Position numbers and translations under genes: made by a program. A stretch of DNA of 64,000 bases from positions 471,574-535,573 of the forward strand of contig CAVPXL010000005.1 in the NCBI GenBank assembly GCA_963709765.1. Reading direction: 5' to 3'. Source of the stretch: Roseitranquillus sp963709765. GTDB taxonomy: Bacteria; Pseudomonadota; Alphaproteobacteria; Rhodobacterales; Rhodobacteraceae. Positions 47,342 to 56,322 of this stretch are shown here, one piece after another (position 1 is the first letter of the stretch; every line of letters begins with the position of its first letter). The notes beneath the pieces were generated by a model. It saw only the letters and a program-made list of their open reading frames with translations, was not told where the DNA came from and did not search any database.

Positions 47342-47643
47342 CTCGTGAACTCCCCCGCCACGTCGTAGAGCACCGGCTCGAAACTGCGGCAGAGCTGCTG
47401 GATCCGGCGGTTGCGCTCGCGCATCTCGGTGGTCCGCAGCATCGCCAGGAAGTCCTCGCGCCGACGCCAGTGCGAGATGTTGGCGATCCGTGTCTGAGCA
47501 TCGTTGACGTGCAGCCGCGCCGAGATGAAGCCGGGCTGGCGCGAGATGAAGGCGCTGTAGGCCTCCCGCAATTCGTCGAGCATGTCGTCGCAGGTGCCAG
47601 GATTGACCTCGAACGTGGTGATGACAGTCTGCGTCTGCTCCAT
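47338..47643 (-). CDS. antibiotic-biosynthesis-monooxygenase (ABM) domain protein
   Basis: 101 residues with the dimeric ferredoxin-like ABM fold pattern: VITTFEVNPGTCDDMLDELREAY, GFISARLHV, ANISHWRRREDFLAML. Such proteins act as small monooxygenases or heme-degrading enzymes, but many have no known activity. GAGGAG precedes the ATG. Convergent with the barrel-like gene, sharing CTAG. Confidence 0.8.
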   Translation of the reverse strand: MEQTQTVITTFEVNPGTCDDMLDELREAYSAFISRQPGFISARLHVNDAQTRIANISHWRRREDFLAMLRTTEMRERNRRIQQLCRSFEPVLYDVAGEFTS

Positions 47644-47653
47644 CGCCGTCTCC

Positions 47654-47923
47654 TCAGTCAAAAATTGCCCGCGCAATGGCCAGCACGATCGCGGCGCCGA
47701 TCGCCGCCACGATCAGCACGACGATCAGGCCGCCGGCCGCCAGGATGCCGACGCCCAGCGCCGCCAGGATGAACGGCAGCGCGACCGCTCCCGCCACACC
47801 GAGCGCCATGTAGCGCACGCGGTTGCGACCCGCGATCGTCCCGGCGATCCAGCCCGCGAGGAGGCCGACGATAACGAGCAAAATCAGGCTGACCGCGCCG
47901 AGCGTGTCGAGGAACGCCTCCAT
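47654..47923 (-). CDS. small three-helix membrane protein (GlsB/YeaQ-like)
   Basis: 89 residues, nearly all hydrophobic: three predicted transmembrane helices with GWIAGTIAGRNRV between helices 1 and 2. The small Gly-rich pattern recalls transglycosylase-associated (GlsB/YeaQ/YmgE) proteins, whose role is a poorly defined stress response. The ATG overlaps the upstream rhodanese stop by one base (TGATG). Confidence 0.6.
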   Translation of the reverse strand: MEAFLDTLGAVSLILLVIVGLLAGWIAGTIAGRNRVRYMALGVAGAVALPFILAALGVGILAAGGLIVVLIVAAIGAAIVLAIARAIFD

Positions 47924-48513
47924 CAGCTTTCCCCGGGCTTGACGACCGTCAGACCGAGCAGCCTCCAGTTCTGCATGCCGCCGCGGTAGTACATGATGCG
48001 GTCAACGGGGTATCCCGCCTCGACCATGTTGCGGATCGCGGTAGGAGACTGCCCGCACCACAGCCCGTTGCAGAAGAGCACGACGCGTTGAGCATTGGTG
48101 CAGTCCCAGCCCTCGAAGTCGGCCTCGCAGCCGAGCTCGGCCAGGCGGTCGACGACCTGGGTGTAGGGAAGGTGCACGGCTCCGGGGATCGTGCCGCGCT
48201 GGAACCAGTCATAGGTCCGACTGTCGAGCACTGTCACCTCGGGGTCCTGCAGCGCGTCCAGCACCTCGAGTTCGCCGACCGTCGTGACGCCCTCGGCCGG
48301 TGTCATCGGCTGGATGCAGAACGGCGGACAGGGACGCGAGGTGCGCGCCCATTCAGGCTCGACCACGGCGTCGTTGTCCTGATCGCGTTCGATCATGACG
48401 GGGCCGTTCGACGTCTCGACCTCGATCGATGGCGTGTCCGGCCGGATCATCACAGGCTCGGCGCCGGCGCCCGAAGCCGCAAGGACGAAAATGAATACCA
48501 GTGTCTTTCGCAT
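47923..48513 (-). CDS. periplasmic rhodanese-like protein
   Basis: 196 residues: signal peptide (cleavage near GAGA-EP), then a ~65-residue acidic leader and a rhodanese domain (VTVLDSRTYDWFQRGTIPGAVHLPY in segments) with active-site loop CNGLWCGQSP containing the catalytic Cys. Such exported rhodaneses often belong to PQQ-dependent catabolism loci; here neighbours are unrelated. Probably cotranscribed with the small membrane protein downstream. Confidence 0.88.
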   Translation of the reverse strand: MRKTLVFIFVLAASGAGAEPVMIRPDTPSIEVETSNGPVMIERDQDNDAVVEPEWARTSRPCPPFCIQPMTPAEGVTTVGELEVLDALQDPEVTVLDSRTYDWFQRGTIPGAVHLPYTQVVDRLAELGCEADFEGWDCTNAQRVVLFCNGLWCGQSPTAIRNMVEAGYPVDRIMYYRGGMQNWRLLGLTVVKPGES

Positions 48514-48594
48514 CGATCACAACCTCCCAGGAGAACGCCCCGAGGCTACGCCGACGCCGCGTCATCGACAACAGGATGATTGACGCGCAAACGC

Positions 48595-48996
48595 TCAGGC
48601 CAGAGGCTGCGCCTCGGCCATGATGCGCACCCCGTTGATCCGCCAGGCGCCATCAAGCTCGATCATCTCGTATTCGAGGATGTGCAGCACCCCGCTGGCG
48701 TCGGTGACCATCACCGTCTGCAGCAGCCGCCCGCCCCGCTCCTCCTGTCCGAGAAACCGCAGCTCCGCCGGACGCCAGACCATCGGATATCCCTGCCGCA
48801 CCATGCGGCCGAACACCTCGGGGGAGCCGAAGAGAGTGCGGATCGCGGGCGAGGCGTAGGTGAACGCCGTCGCGACATCATTGGCGATGAAGGCGTCGGT
48901 CTGTTGCCGGATCACGTCCTCGACCGGGCCGGCTTCGGCAGCGGTGACGGACGCGGCGGCGGCGAGTCCGAGCGTCAGATGCATGGCACGCCACAT
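48595..48996 (-). CDS. DUF4864-like secreted protein
   Basis: 133 residues with signal peptide and an NTF2/SnoaL-like pattern: VIRQQTDAFIANDVATAFTYASPAI, VFGRMVRQGYPMVW, HILEYEMIELDGAWRINGV. Matches the DUF4864 family common in Rhodobacterales; function unknown. An excellent AGGAGGTTCCCC ribosome site defines the ATG at 48996 rather than the longer ORF start. Confidence 0.82.
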   Translation of the reverse strand: MWRAMHLTLGLAAAASVTAAEAGPVEDVIRQQTDAFIANDVATAFTYASPAIRTLFGSPEVFGRMVRQGYPMVWRPAELRFLGQEERGGRLLQTVMVTDASGVLHILEYEMIELDGAWRINGVRIMAEAQPLA

Positions 48997-49334
48997 GGGG
49001 AACCTCCTTTGCCATCTGTCTGGAGTATACATCCTCGCTCGGCTTCTGGATCAAACTTGACGCGGCGCGCCTCTTTGCCACAGGTCGTGGGGACGCGGCC
49101 GACGACAGCGTCATCGCCTGTCGACCGGAGGCCGGTGATCACGGCGGGACCGCTGCGCCGGATTGCCGGCGCTCACGACGAGGGGCCCGCAAGAGATCAT
49201 GGATCCGGGGAGCCGAACGGGCTTCGTCGGCCGCATGGTACGCGTCCGGCCGGGCGAGGCCCGGCCACCTTGATGCGCGTCAATGTGGCCGGAACCGATT
49301 GACGGCAGAGTCGCGGCCTCAGCGGGGAGCGTTC
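48997..49334. other. 338-base divergent intergenic region
   Basis: Between the DUF4864-like gene and the ABC exporter operon. Holds a 13-base inverted repeat ACCGG-AGG-CCGGT at 49124-49136, possible operator, and a GGGGAGC ribosome site before 49335. No gene supported. Confidence 0.4.
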
Positions 49335-50042
49335 ATGGCTGTCGCCATCTTTCGGACCGAGGCCATCACCAAGATCTACGACACCGGCGATGTGAAGGTT
49401 CACGCGCTGGCCGGGGTCGACCTGACCCTCTACGAGGGCGAGTTCACCGTCCTTCTCGGGCCATCGGGGAGCGGCAAGTCCACGCTCCTGAACATTCTTG
49501 GCGGACTCGACCGCGCCACCAGCGGCCGGGTCTGGTTCCGTGACATCGAGCTCACGCGCCTTCCCGATCGCGGCCTGACCCGGTTTCGCCGCGACCATGT
49601 CGGTTTCGTCTTCCAGTTCTACAACCTGGTGCCAAGCCTGACGGCGCGCGAAAACGTGCAGCTCGTCACCGACGTCGCCCCCGACCCGATGCCCCCCGAG
49701 GAGGCGCTGGGGCTGGTGGGCCTCGGCCACCGGCTCGACCACTTCCCGGCGGCGCTGTCGGGCGGCGAGCAGCAGCGGGTGGCGATCGCGCGCGCCATCG
49801 CCAAGCGACCCGACGTGCTGCTCTGCGACGAGCCGACGGGGGCGCTCGACAGCAAGACCGGGGTCCAGGTTCTCGAGGCGCTCCAGGGCATCAACGACCG
49901 CTTCGGCACCACCACGGCGGTCATCACCCACAACGCCGCGATCCGGAAGATGGCGCACCGGGTCATCCGCTTTCAGGACGGCGCGATCGCCGAGACCGAG
50001 GTCAACACGACGCGCATCACGCCGGCGGAGATAAGCTGGTGA
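49335..50042 (+). CDS. ABC exporter ATPase (MacB/LolD type)
   Basis: 235 residues: Walker A GPSGSGKST, Q-loop VFQFYNLVPSLTARENV, signature LSGGEQQRVAIARA, Walker B VLLCDEPTGALD, H-loop VITHNAAI. The Q-loop form is that of the LolD/MacB/FtsE class. First gene of a three-gene tripartite exporter operon; its stop overlaps the permease start. Confidence 0.93.
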   Translation: MAVAIFRTEAITKIYDTGDVKVHALAGVDLTLYEGEFTVLLGPSGSGKSTLLNILGGLDRATSGRVWFRDIELTRLPDRGLTRFRRDHVGFVFQFYNLVPSLTARENVQLVTDVAPDPMPPEEALGLVGLGHRLDHFPAALSGGEQQRVAIARAIAKRPDVLLCDEPTGALDSKTGVQVLEALQGINDRFGTTTAVITHNAAIRKMAHRVIRFQDGAIAETEVNTTRITPAEISW

Positions 50043-52405
50043 TGCGGGCGCTCGACCGGAAGCTCCTGCGGGATTTCCGCCGTCTCTGGGCGCAGGCGCT
50101 GGCGATCGCGCTGGTGCTCGCCTGCGGGGTGGCGGTGATCCTGATGTCCTTCGGCATGTCCACGGCGCTCGACGAGACGCGCGCGGCCTATTACGAGCGC
50201 AACCGTTTCGCGCATGTCTTCGCGCAGGCGCGGCGCGCGCCCCTGACCCTGCTCCCCGAGATCGAGGCGATCCCGGGCGTCGCCGCGGCCGAGACGCGGA
50301 TCACGTCCCACGCCATCCTCGACCTGCCGGGGCGGGTGAAACCGGCGGTCGGGCGCATCCTGTCGCTGCCCGAAGCGGGTCTGCCGCGACTCAATGTCCC
50401 GATATTGCGCAGCGGCAGCTGGCCCGGATCCGACAGCACCGACGCCGTCGTCGTGAACGAGCCCTTCGCGCAGGCCAACGGCTACCGCATCGGCGACGGC
50501 TTCTGGGCCAACCTCGACGGGCACAGGCGGTGGCTCACGATCACCGGGACCGCGCTGTCGCCGGAATTCATCTACACGATCGGGCCGGGCGCGCTCATGC
50601 CCGACAACGAGGGCTACGGCATCCTCTGGATGCCCGCGCAGAGCGCCGCCGCGACGTTCGACATGACCGGCGCCTTCAACGACCTGTCGCTGAGCCTGCG
50701 CAAGGACGCCCGCCCGGAGCCCGTTCTGGAGGCCGTGGACGACCTGCTCCGCCCATTCGGCGGCCTTGGCGCCCACGGCCGCGACCTGCAGGTCTCGAAC
50801 GCCTTTCTCGATGCGGAGATCACGCAGCTGAAGGCGCTGGCCTACATCCTGCCGCCAGTGTTTCTGGGCATCACCGTCTTTCTGGTGAACATGGTGATCG
50901 GCCGGATCATCGCGCTGGAGCGCAGCCAGATCGGCCTGCTCAAGGCCATCGGCTACAGCGACGCGGAGGTCAGCCTGCACTACATCCTGCTGGCGGCGCT
51001 GATCGCGGCCGCCGGAGTCGGCATCGGCTGGGCCGGCGGGAGCTGGCTCGCGCGGGCGCTGGCGCGGATCTATGCCGAGTTCTACGAGTTTCCCTACCTC
51101 ATCTACCGGATGCCGCTGGAAACCTATCTGGTCTCGGGTCTGCTGGGGTTTGCCGCCGCGGTCACCGGCGCAGTGCAGAGCGCGCTGGCCGCTGCCCGGA
51201 TGGCGCCGGCGGTGGCCATGTCGCCGCCCGCCCCGCCGCGGTTCCGCACGACGATCGTGGACCGAATCCTGCGCGCGTTGCGCCTGTCGCAGCCGACCAT
51301 GATGATCCTGCGCGACATCCTGCGCTGGCCGCTGCGCGCGGCGTTCTCGGCGCTGGGGCTGGCCTTGGCGACGTCCGTCCTCGTGGCCGCCAATTTCTTC
51401 GACGATGCCTTCGACGAGATGGTCGACGTGGCGTTCTACCAGTCGAACCGGCAGGACGCGATGCTGCTGTTTTCGGCTGACATGCCGCTGACGGCGCTCG
51501 AAGAGGTCCGCCGTCTGCCCGGTGTCCTGCAGGCCGAACCCCAGCAATTTCACGCGGCGATCCTGCGAAACGGGCATCGCAGCAAGCGCGTCTCGGTGGA
51601 GGCCCGCCTGCCGGGCGCCGACCTCAGCCGGGTCGTCGACGCGCAGGGCACCGTCCTGACGCCCCGGCCGGGCACGATCCTGCTGGCAAGCCGGCTTGCC
51701 GGACAGCTCGACCTGGCGGCCGGCGACGCGGTCACGGTCGAGTTCCTGGGCGGACGCCGCGAAACCGTCACCCTGCCGGTCGGCGGGATCTCGCAGCAGC
51801 TCATCGGAATCGGCGCCTATCTGGACCTCGAGACCGCCGACGCGCTCTTCCGCCGCTCGCCGCGCACCTCCGTCGTGAACGTCACGCTCGACCAGAACGA
51901 GGTCGAGGCGTTTCAGCGCGCGATCAAGGACATCCCCAGGCTCAGCGGGTCGATCTTCATGACCGAGAACCTGCAGTCCTTCACCGAGACGATCGACCAG
52001 AACCAGTCGGTGATGATTTCGGTCTACGCGACGCTCGGGCTCGTGATCACCGTCGGCGTCGCCTACAATGCGGCGCGGGTGCAGCTTTCGGAGCGGGCGC
52101 GCGAGCTGGCGAGCCTGCGCATTCTCGGCTTCGGGCGCGGCGAGGTCGCCTATATCCTGATCGGCGAAGTGATGTTGCTGGCGCTGCTGGCGCAACCACT
52201 GGGATGGTGGATCGGCGCGATGATCGCGCGCCTGATGACGCGGCAATTCTCGAGCGATCTGTACGTCATCCCGCTGGTTCTCGAACCCTCGACCTTCACC
52301 TATGCCAGCCTGGTCGTGCTGGCAGCGACGGCGGGGTCGCTGCTGCTGGTCCGCCGCCGGCTCGACCGCCTCGACCTCGTCGCCGTCATGAAGACAAGGG
52401 AATGA
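50039..52405 (+). CDS. FtsX-family ABC exporter permease, double FtsX domain
   Basis: 788 residues. One N-terminal helix (AQALAIALVLACGVAVIL), a large periplasmic region, FtsX domain 1 (about 270-395), a linker, a second periplasmic region and FtsX domain 2 near the C-terminus (VMISVYATLGLVITVGVAYN; SLRILGFGRGEVAYIL). Starts at GTG 50039 or ATG 50042, both within the ATPase stop. Works as a mechanotransmission-type exporter with the neighbouring ATPase and adaptor; cargo unknown. Confidence 0.92.
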   Translation: MMRALDRKLLRDFRRLWAQALAIALVLACGVAVILMSFGMSTALDETRAAYYERNRFAHVFAQARRAPLTLLPEIEAIPGVAAAETRITSHAILDLPGRVKPAVGRILSLPEAGLPRLNVPILRSGSWPGSDSTDAVVVNEPFAQANGYRIGDGFWANLDGHRRWLTITGTALSPEFIYTIGPGALMPDNEGYGILWMPAQSAAATFDMTGAFNDLSLSLRKDARPEPVLEAVDDLLRPFGGLGAHGRDLQVSNAFLDAEITQLKALAYILPPVFLGITVFLVNMVIGRIIALERSQIGLLKAIGYSDAEVSLHYILLAALIAAAGVGIGWAGGSWLARALARIYAEFYEFPYLIYRMPLETYLVSGLLGFAAAVTGAVQSALAAARMAPAVAMSPPAPPRFRTTIVDRILRALRLSQPTMMILRDILRWPLRAAFSALGLALATSVLVAANFFDDAFDEMVDVAFYQSNRQDAMLLFSADMPLTALEEVRRLPGVLQAEPQQFHAAILRNGHRSKRVSVEARLPGADLSRVVDAQGTVLTPRPGTILLASRLAGQLDLAAGDAVTVEFLGGRRETVTLPVGGISQQLIGIGAYLDLETADALFRRSPRTSVVNVTLDQNEVEAFQRAIKDIPRLSGSIFMTENLQSFTETIDQNQSVMISVYATLGLVITVGVAYNAARVQLSERARELASLRILGFGRGEVAYILIGEVMLLALLAQPLGWWIGAMIARLMTRQFSSDLYVIPLVLEPSTFTYASLVVLAATAGSLLLVRRRLDRLDLVAVMKTRE

Positions 52406-52409
52406 TACG

Positions 52410-53621
52410 ATGAAGTTTAGACCCCGCCTGCTGCTTGGCCTCGCGCTGCTCGCCGCGCTCGTGTGGGCGCTGATCGCGGTGACGTTCCGCACCGACCCGC
52501 TGCCAGTGGACCTGCACGTGGTGGCCCGGTCTGCGATGATGAACACGATCGACGCCGACGGCGTGACCCGGATCCGCAATGTCTACGAGGTCTCGTCGCC
52601 GATTTCCGGCACTGCGCTGCGGGCGCCGGTCGAGGTCGGGGACGAGGTCGCGGGGGGCGAGACGCTCGTCGCCATCGTCCAGCCCGGCGCGCCGGAGCTG
52701 CTGGACACGAGAAGCCGGGTCCAGGCCGAAGCCGGGGTGCGCGAGGCCGAGGCCGCGTTCCATGTTGCCGAAAGCGACCTGCGCAAGGCCGAGGAGGACC
52801 TGGCCTATGCCCAGTCGCAATACGACCGCGCCCTGCGGCTGACCGAGACTGGCACCGCATCGCTGACCCGGCTGGAAGATGCCGGCCAGCGGCGCGCCAT
52901 AGCCGAAGCGGCGCGCGACGCCGCGAAGTCGCGGCTCGAGATGGCCACGGGGTCGGTCGACCGGGCGCAGGCGGCGCTGATGGCGCCAACGAACGGCGCC
53001 GAGGAGGACGGCAGTTGCTGCATCCGCCTGACCGCGCCGACCGACGGAGTCGTGCTCGACCTCGACATGGTCAGCGAGCGGCCGGTCATGGCGGGCACGC
53101 GGCTACTCTCGATCGGCGATCCGCAGGACCTCCAGATCGTGGCCGATCTGCTGTCGAGAGACGCCGTGCGTCTGGCCCCGGGGGCGCGCGCGCTCGTGGA
53201 GAGGTGGGGTGGTCCGCAGGCCCTCGATGCGCGTCTGGTCCGGATCGAGCCCGCCGCCCGCACCAAGGTCTCGGCGCTCGGCATCGAGGAACAGCGGGTC
53301 GACGCGATCTTCGACCTCGTCTCGGCGCCCGAAGCGCGCCCCGGCCTCGGCCACGGCTTTTCGGTGTTTCTGCGAATCGTCGAATGGGAGACCGAGGATG
53401 TTCTGCAGGTCCCGCTCAGCGCCCTTTTCCGACAGGGCGACGCGTGGGCTCTCTTCGTGCAGGAGGGCGGCATGGCGGAGCTGCGGACCGTGGAGGTGGG
53501 GCGGCGGAATGCGCAGATGGCCGAGATCCTGTCGGGTCTGGACGCGGGGACGCCGGTCATCATGCACCCCAACGACAGGATCGCCGACGGTGTGCCGGTC
53601 GTCGACCGCGAGGCGCTCTGA
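52410..53621 (+). CDS. HlyD/MacA-type periplasmic adaptor
   Basis: 403 residues: N-terminal anchor helix, a split lipoyl domain (RNVYEVSSPISGTALRAPVEVGDEV ... ISAP-like RLTAPTDGVVLDLD), a coiled-coil hairpin (about 105-185, AEAAFHVAESDLRKAEEDLAYA), and a beta-barrel ending. Contains an unusual SCCIRL Cys pair just before the second lipoyl half. Starts 4 bases after the permease stop. It should link the inner-membrane exporter to an outer-membrane channel encoded elsewhere. Confidence 0.9.
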   Translation: MKFRPRLLLGLALLAALVWALIAVTFRTDPLPVDLHVVARSAMMNTIDADGVTRIRNVYEVSSPISGTALRAPVEVGDEVAGGETLVAIVQPGAPELLDTRSRVQAEAGVREAEAAFHVAESDLRKAEEDLAYAQSQYDRALRLTETGTASLTRLEDAGQRRAIAEAARDAAKSRLEMATGSVDRAQAALMAPTNGAEEDGSCCIRLTAPTDGVVLDLDMVSERPVMAGTRLLSIGDPQDLQIVADLLSRDAVRLAPGARALVERWGGPQALDARLVRIEPAARTKVSALGIEEQRVDAIFDLVSAPEARPGLGHGFSVFLRIVEWETEDVLQVPLSALFRQGDAWALFVQEGGMAELRTVEVGRRNAQMAEILSGLDAGTPVIMHPNDRIADGVPVVDREAL

Positions 53622-53684
53622 TCGCCCGCCTTTGGGGTTCGCCTTTTCGCGCGGCTCCGCTAAGTCCGGCCGCGAGGCCAAGCC

Positions 53685-53900
53685 ATGGGGTACGTCATGC
53701 TGGAAGATCCGCTTTTCATCGTCGTCGCCGTCGCGACCCTGGGCGTGGCCGTGATCCTGCTGATCGGGATCGGCGGTTTCGCCCGCGGTGGCGAGTTCAA
53801 CCGCAAGCACGCCAACCGCATCATGCGATGGCGCATCATCGCGCAGGCGATCGCCGTGGTGCTGATCCTGCTCTTCGTCTACTTCCGCCGGATGGGGTGA
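53685..53900 (+). CDS. twin-transmembrane HIG1-like protein
   Basis: 71 residues with two hydrophobic helices (FIVVAVATLGVAVILLIGIGGF and AIAVVLILLFVYF, read by segment) around a basic loop with NRKHANRIMRWRIIAQ, the pattern of bacterial HIG1-domain proteins linked to respiratory supercomplexes. Start could be 53697. Its stop is 2 bases before the next ATG, and this pairing with the adenosyltransferase is typical of Rhodobacterales. Confidence 0.75.
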   Translation: MGYVMLEDPLFIVVAVATLGVAVILLIGIGGFARGGEFNRKHANRIMRWRIIAQAIAVVLILLFVYFRRMG

Positions 53901-53902
53901 AC

Positions 53903-54475
53903 ATGGTCGTCCTGAACAAGATCTACACGCGCACCGGTGATACGGGCGAAACCGCGCTCGGCGACGGCACGCGCGTGCCCAAGACCGCCACACGGGTCGC
54001 CGCCTACGGCACGGTGGACGAGGCCAACTCGACGGTCGGCATGGCCCGTCTGCATGCCGGTGCGGACGCCGACGCCGCGTTGATGCGCATCCAGAACGAC
54101 CTCTTCGATCTTGGCGCCGATCTCTGCCGCCCGGATCCCGGCGACGATGCGGCGGCCGAGTATCCGCCCTTGCGGATGGTGGCCGCGCAGGCCGAGCGGC
54201 TGGAGACCGAGATCGATGCGATGAACGCGCGCCTCACGCCGCTGCGCTCGTTCGTCCTGCCGGGCGGATCGCCCCTGGCCGCGCATCTTCACCTGTGCCG
54301 CACCGTGACGCGCCGTGCCGAACGGCTGGTGGTGGACCTCGCGGCGGGCGAAGAGATCAACGGCCATGCTCTGACCTACCTCAACCGCCTGAGCGACTGG
54401 TTCTTCGTGGCCGCCCGCATCGCCAACGACGACGGCCGGGCCGACGTGCTCTGGACACCGGGCGCCAACCGCTGA
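53903..54475 (+). CDS. PduO-type cob(I)alamin adenosyltransferase
   Basis: 190 residues. N-terminal ATP-binding motif KIYTRTGDTGETALGDGTR, TVDEANSTVG, the Arg-containing FVLPGGSPLAAHLHLCRTVTRRAER segment (in parts) and NRLSDWFFVAAR are all typical of the PduO/MMAB class. It makes adenosylcobalamin for methylmalonyl-CoA mutase, consistent with meaB. Follows the HIG1-like gene directly. Confidence 0.95.
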   Translation: MVVLNKIYTRTGDTGETALGDGTRVPKTATRVAAYGTVDEANSTVGMARLHAGADADAALMRIQNDLFDLGADLCRPDPGDDAAAEYPPLRMVAAQAERLETEIDAMNARLTPLRSFVLPGGSPLAAHLHLCRTVTRRAERLVVDLAAGEEINGHALTYLNRLSDWFFVAARIANDDGRADVLWTPGANR

Positions 54476-54593
54476 GCGGGCCCTTCACCGCGCGCAACGC
54501 GGCGTCGTGACAGTGCGAAGCGGCGATTTCGGCCTGTTGCCCTGCGCCGCGAGCCGTTAAACCGCGATGCTAAGGAGACAAGGGAGTTACGCC

Positions 54594-55355
54594 ATGAAGG
54601 TCCTCGTGCCCGTCAAGCGCGTGATCGACTATAATGTGAAAGTCCGCGTGAAATCGGATGGTAGCGGTGTCGATCTCGCCAACGTCAAGATGTCGATGAA
54701 CCCCTTCGACGAGATCGCCGTCGAAGAGGCGATCCGGCTCAAGGAAGCCGGCAAGGCCGATGAGGTCATCGTCGTGTCCATCGGGGTCAAGCAATCGCAG
54801 GAGACGCTGCGGACCGCGCTCGCCATGGGGGCCGATCGCGCAATCCTGATCGTCGCCGCCGACGACGTCCACAACGACATCGAGCCGCTGGCCGTCGCGA
54901 AACTGCTCAAGGCAGTCGTCGACGAAGAACAGCCCGGACTCGTCATCGCCGGCAAGCAGGCGATCGACAACGACATGAACGCGACGGGACAGATGCTCTC
55001 GGCGCTGCTTGGCTGGAGCCAGGCGACGTTCGCCAACAAGCTCGACGTTGAGGGCGACCACGCCACCGTCGCGCGCGAGGTGGATGGCGGTCTGCAGACG
55101 ATCAAGGTCAAGATGCCCGCAATCATCACCACCGACCTGCGCCTCAACGAGCCACGCTATGCATCGCTGCCCAACATCATGAAGGCCAAGAAGAAGCCGC
55201 TCGATGAAAAGACGCCGGCCGATTACGGCGTCGATGTCACGCCGCGGCTGAAGGTGGTCAAGACCGCCGAGCCGGCCGAACGAAAGGCCGGGGTCAAGGT
55301 CGCTTCGGTGGACGAACTGGTCGACAAACTCAAGAACGAAGCGGGGGTGCTCTGA
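54594..55355 (+). CDS. etfB: electron transfer flavoprotein beta subunit
   Basis: 253 residues beginning MKVLVPVKRVIDYNVKVRV; AMP-binding segment and the signature VAGKQAIDNDMNATGQM and NKLDVEGDHATVAREVDGG are recognisable. Together with EtfA it carries electrons from acyl-CoA and other flavin dehydrogenases to the quinone pool via ETF-QO. AGGGAG ribosome site. Confidence 0.97.
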   Translation: MKVLVPVKRVIDYNVKVRVKSDGSGVDLANVKMSMNPFDEIAVEEAIRLKEAGKADEVIVVSIGVKQSQETLRTALAMGADRAILIVAADDVHNDIEPLAVAKLLKAVVDEEQPGLVIAGKQAIDNDMNATGQMLSALLGWSQATFANKLDVEGDHATVAREVDGGLQTIKVKMPAIITTDLRLNEPRYASLPNIMKAKKKPLDEKTPADYGVDVTPRLKVVKTAEPAERKAGVKVASVDELVDKLKNEAGVL

Positions 55356-56281
55356 TGGCGGTTCTTCTTCTGGCGGAAGTCACCGACGGCGAACTGGGCG
55401 TCGATGCGACAGCCAAGGCACTCACCGCCGCCAAGCAGCTCGGCGAGGTCACGATCCTGTGCTGCGGCGCCAGTTGCAGCGGTGCGGCGGAAAAGGCGGC
55501 GGGTCTCGAGGGCGTGTCCAAGGTGCTCTGCGCCGAACACGCGCTCTATGGCCACCGCCTGGCCGAGCCCGCGGCGGCGCTGATCGCGTCGTTGGCGGAG
55601 GGCTATGACCATATCGTCGCGCCCGCCACGACCGACGCCAAGAACATCATGCCGCGCGTCGCGGCGCTGCTCGATGTGATGATCCTGACGGACGTCTCCG
55701 GCATCGTGGACGCCGACACGTTCGAGCGGCCGATCTACGCCGGCAACGCGATCCAGACCGTCAGCTCGTCGGATGCCAGGAAGGTCATGACGATCCGCAC
55801 CTCGACCTACGAGGCCGCAGGAACGGGCGGCTCGGCACCGATCGAGTCGATCGATGCCGCCGACGATCCGGCGCTGAGCGAGTGGGTTTCGGACAAGGTC
55901 GCCGAGAGCGACCGGCCCGAACTGACATCGGCCGGCCGTGTGGTCTCGGGCGGTCGCGGGGTCGGATCGGAAGAGAACTTCCACCTGGTCGAGCAACTGG
56001 CCGACAAGCTCGGCGCCGCCGTCGGCGCCAGCCGCGCCGCCGTCGATTCGGGTTACGCGCCCAACGACTGGCAGGTGGGTCAGACGGGCAAGGTCGTGGC
56101 GCCGGAGCTGTACGTGGCGCTCGGCATCTCCGGCGCGATCCAGCACCTGGCGGGCATGAAGGACAGCAAGGTCATCGTCGCGATCAACAAGGACGAGGAC
56201 GCGCCGATCTTCCAGGTGGCCGATTACGGGCTTGTGGCGGACCTCTTCCAGGCCGTGCCGGAACTGATCGAGAAGATCTGA
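55355..56281 (+). CDS. etfA: electron transfer flavoprotein alpha subunit
   Basis: 308 residues, full length. FAD-binding C-terminal domain with SGRVVSGGRGVGS-like AGRVVSGGRGVGSEENF, GASRAAVDSGYAPNDWQVGQTGK and ISGAIQHLAGMKDSK. ATG overlaps the etfB stop by one base (TGATG), so the subunits are translationally coupled. Confidence 0.97.
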   Translation: MAVLLLAEVTDGELGVDATAKALTAAKQLGEVTILCCGASCSGAAEKAAGLEGVSKVLCAEHALYGHRLAEPAAALIASLAEGYDHIVAPATTDAKNIMPRVAALLDVMILTDVSGIVDADTFERPIYAGNAIQTVSSSDARKVMTIRTSTYEAAGTGGSAPIESIDAADDPALSEWVSDKVAESDRPELTSAGRVVSGGRGVGSEENFHLVEQLADKLGAAVGASRAAVDSGYAPNDWQVGQTGKVVAPELYVALGISGAIQHLAGMKDSKVIVAINKDEDAPIFQVADYGLVADLFQAVPELIEKI

Positions 56282-56289
56282 GACCGATC

Positions 56290-56314
56290 CGGCGGGCCTG
56301 CACAAGGCCCGCCG
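56290..56314. terminator. hairpin between convergent etfA and DUF6473-like genes
   Basis: A perfect 10-bp stem (56290-56299 with 56305-56314, CGGCGGGCCT/AGGCCCGCCG), 5-base loop, starting 9 bases past etfA. No T-run follows on either strand, so termination may be partial; position suggests a bidirectional 3' end structure. Confidence 0.55.
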
Positions 56315-56322
56315 ACCTCACG

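Noticed and set aside
49973..52579. 868-codon minus-strand ORF
   Set aside because: Antisense mirror of the FtsX permease and adaptor; His/Arg/Gln-rich low-complexity translation, no start context.
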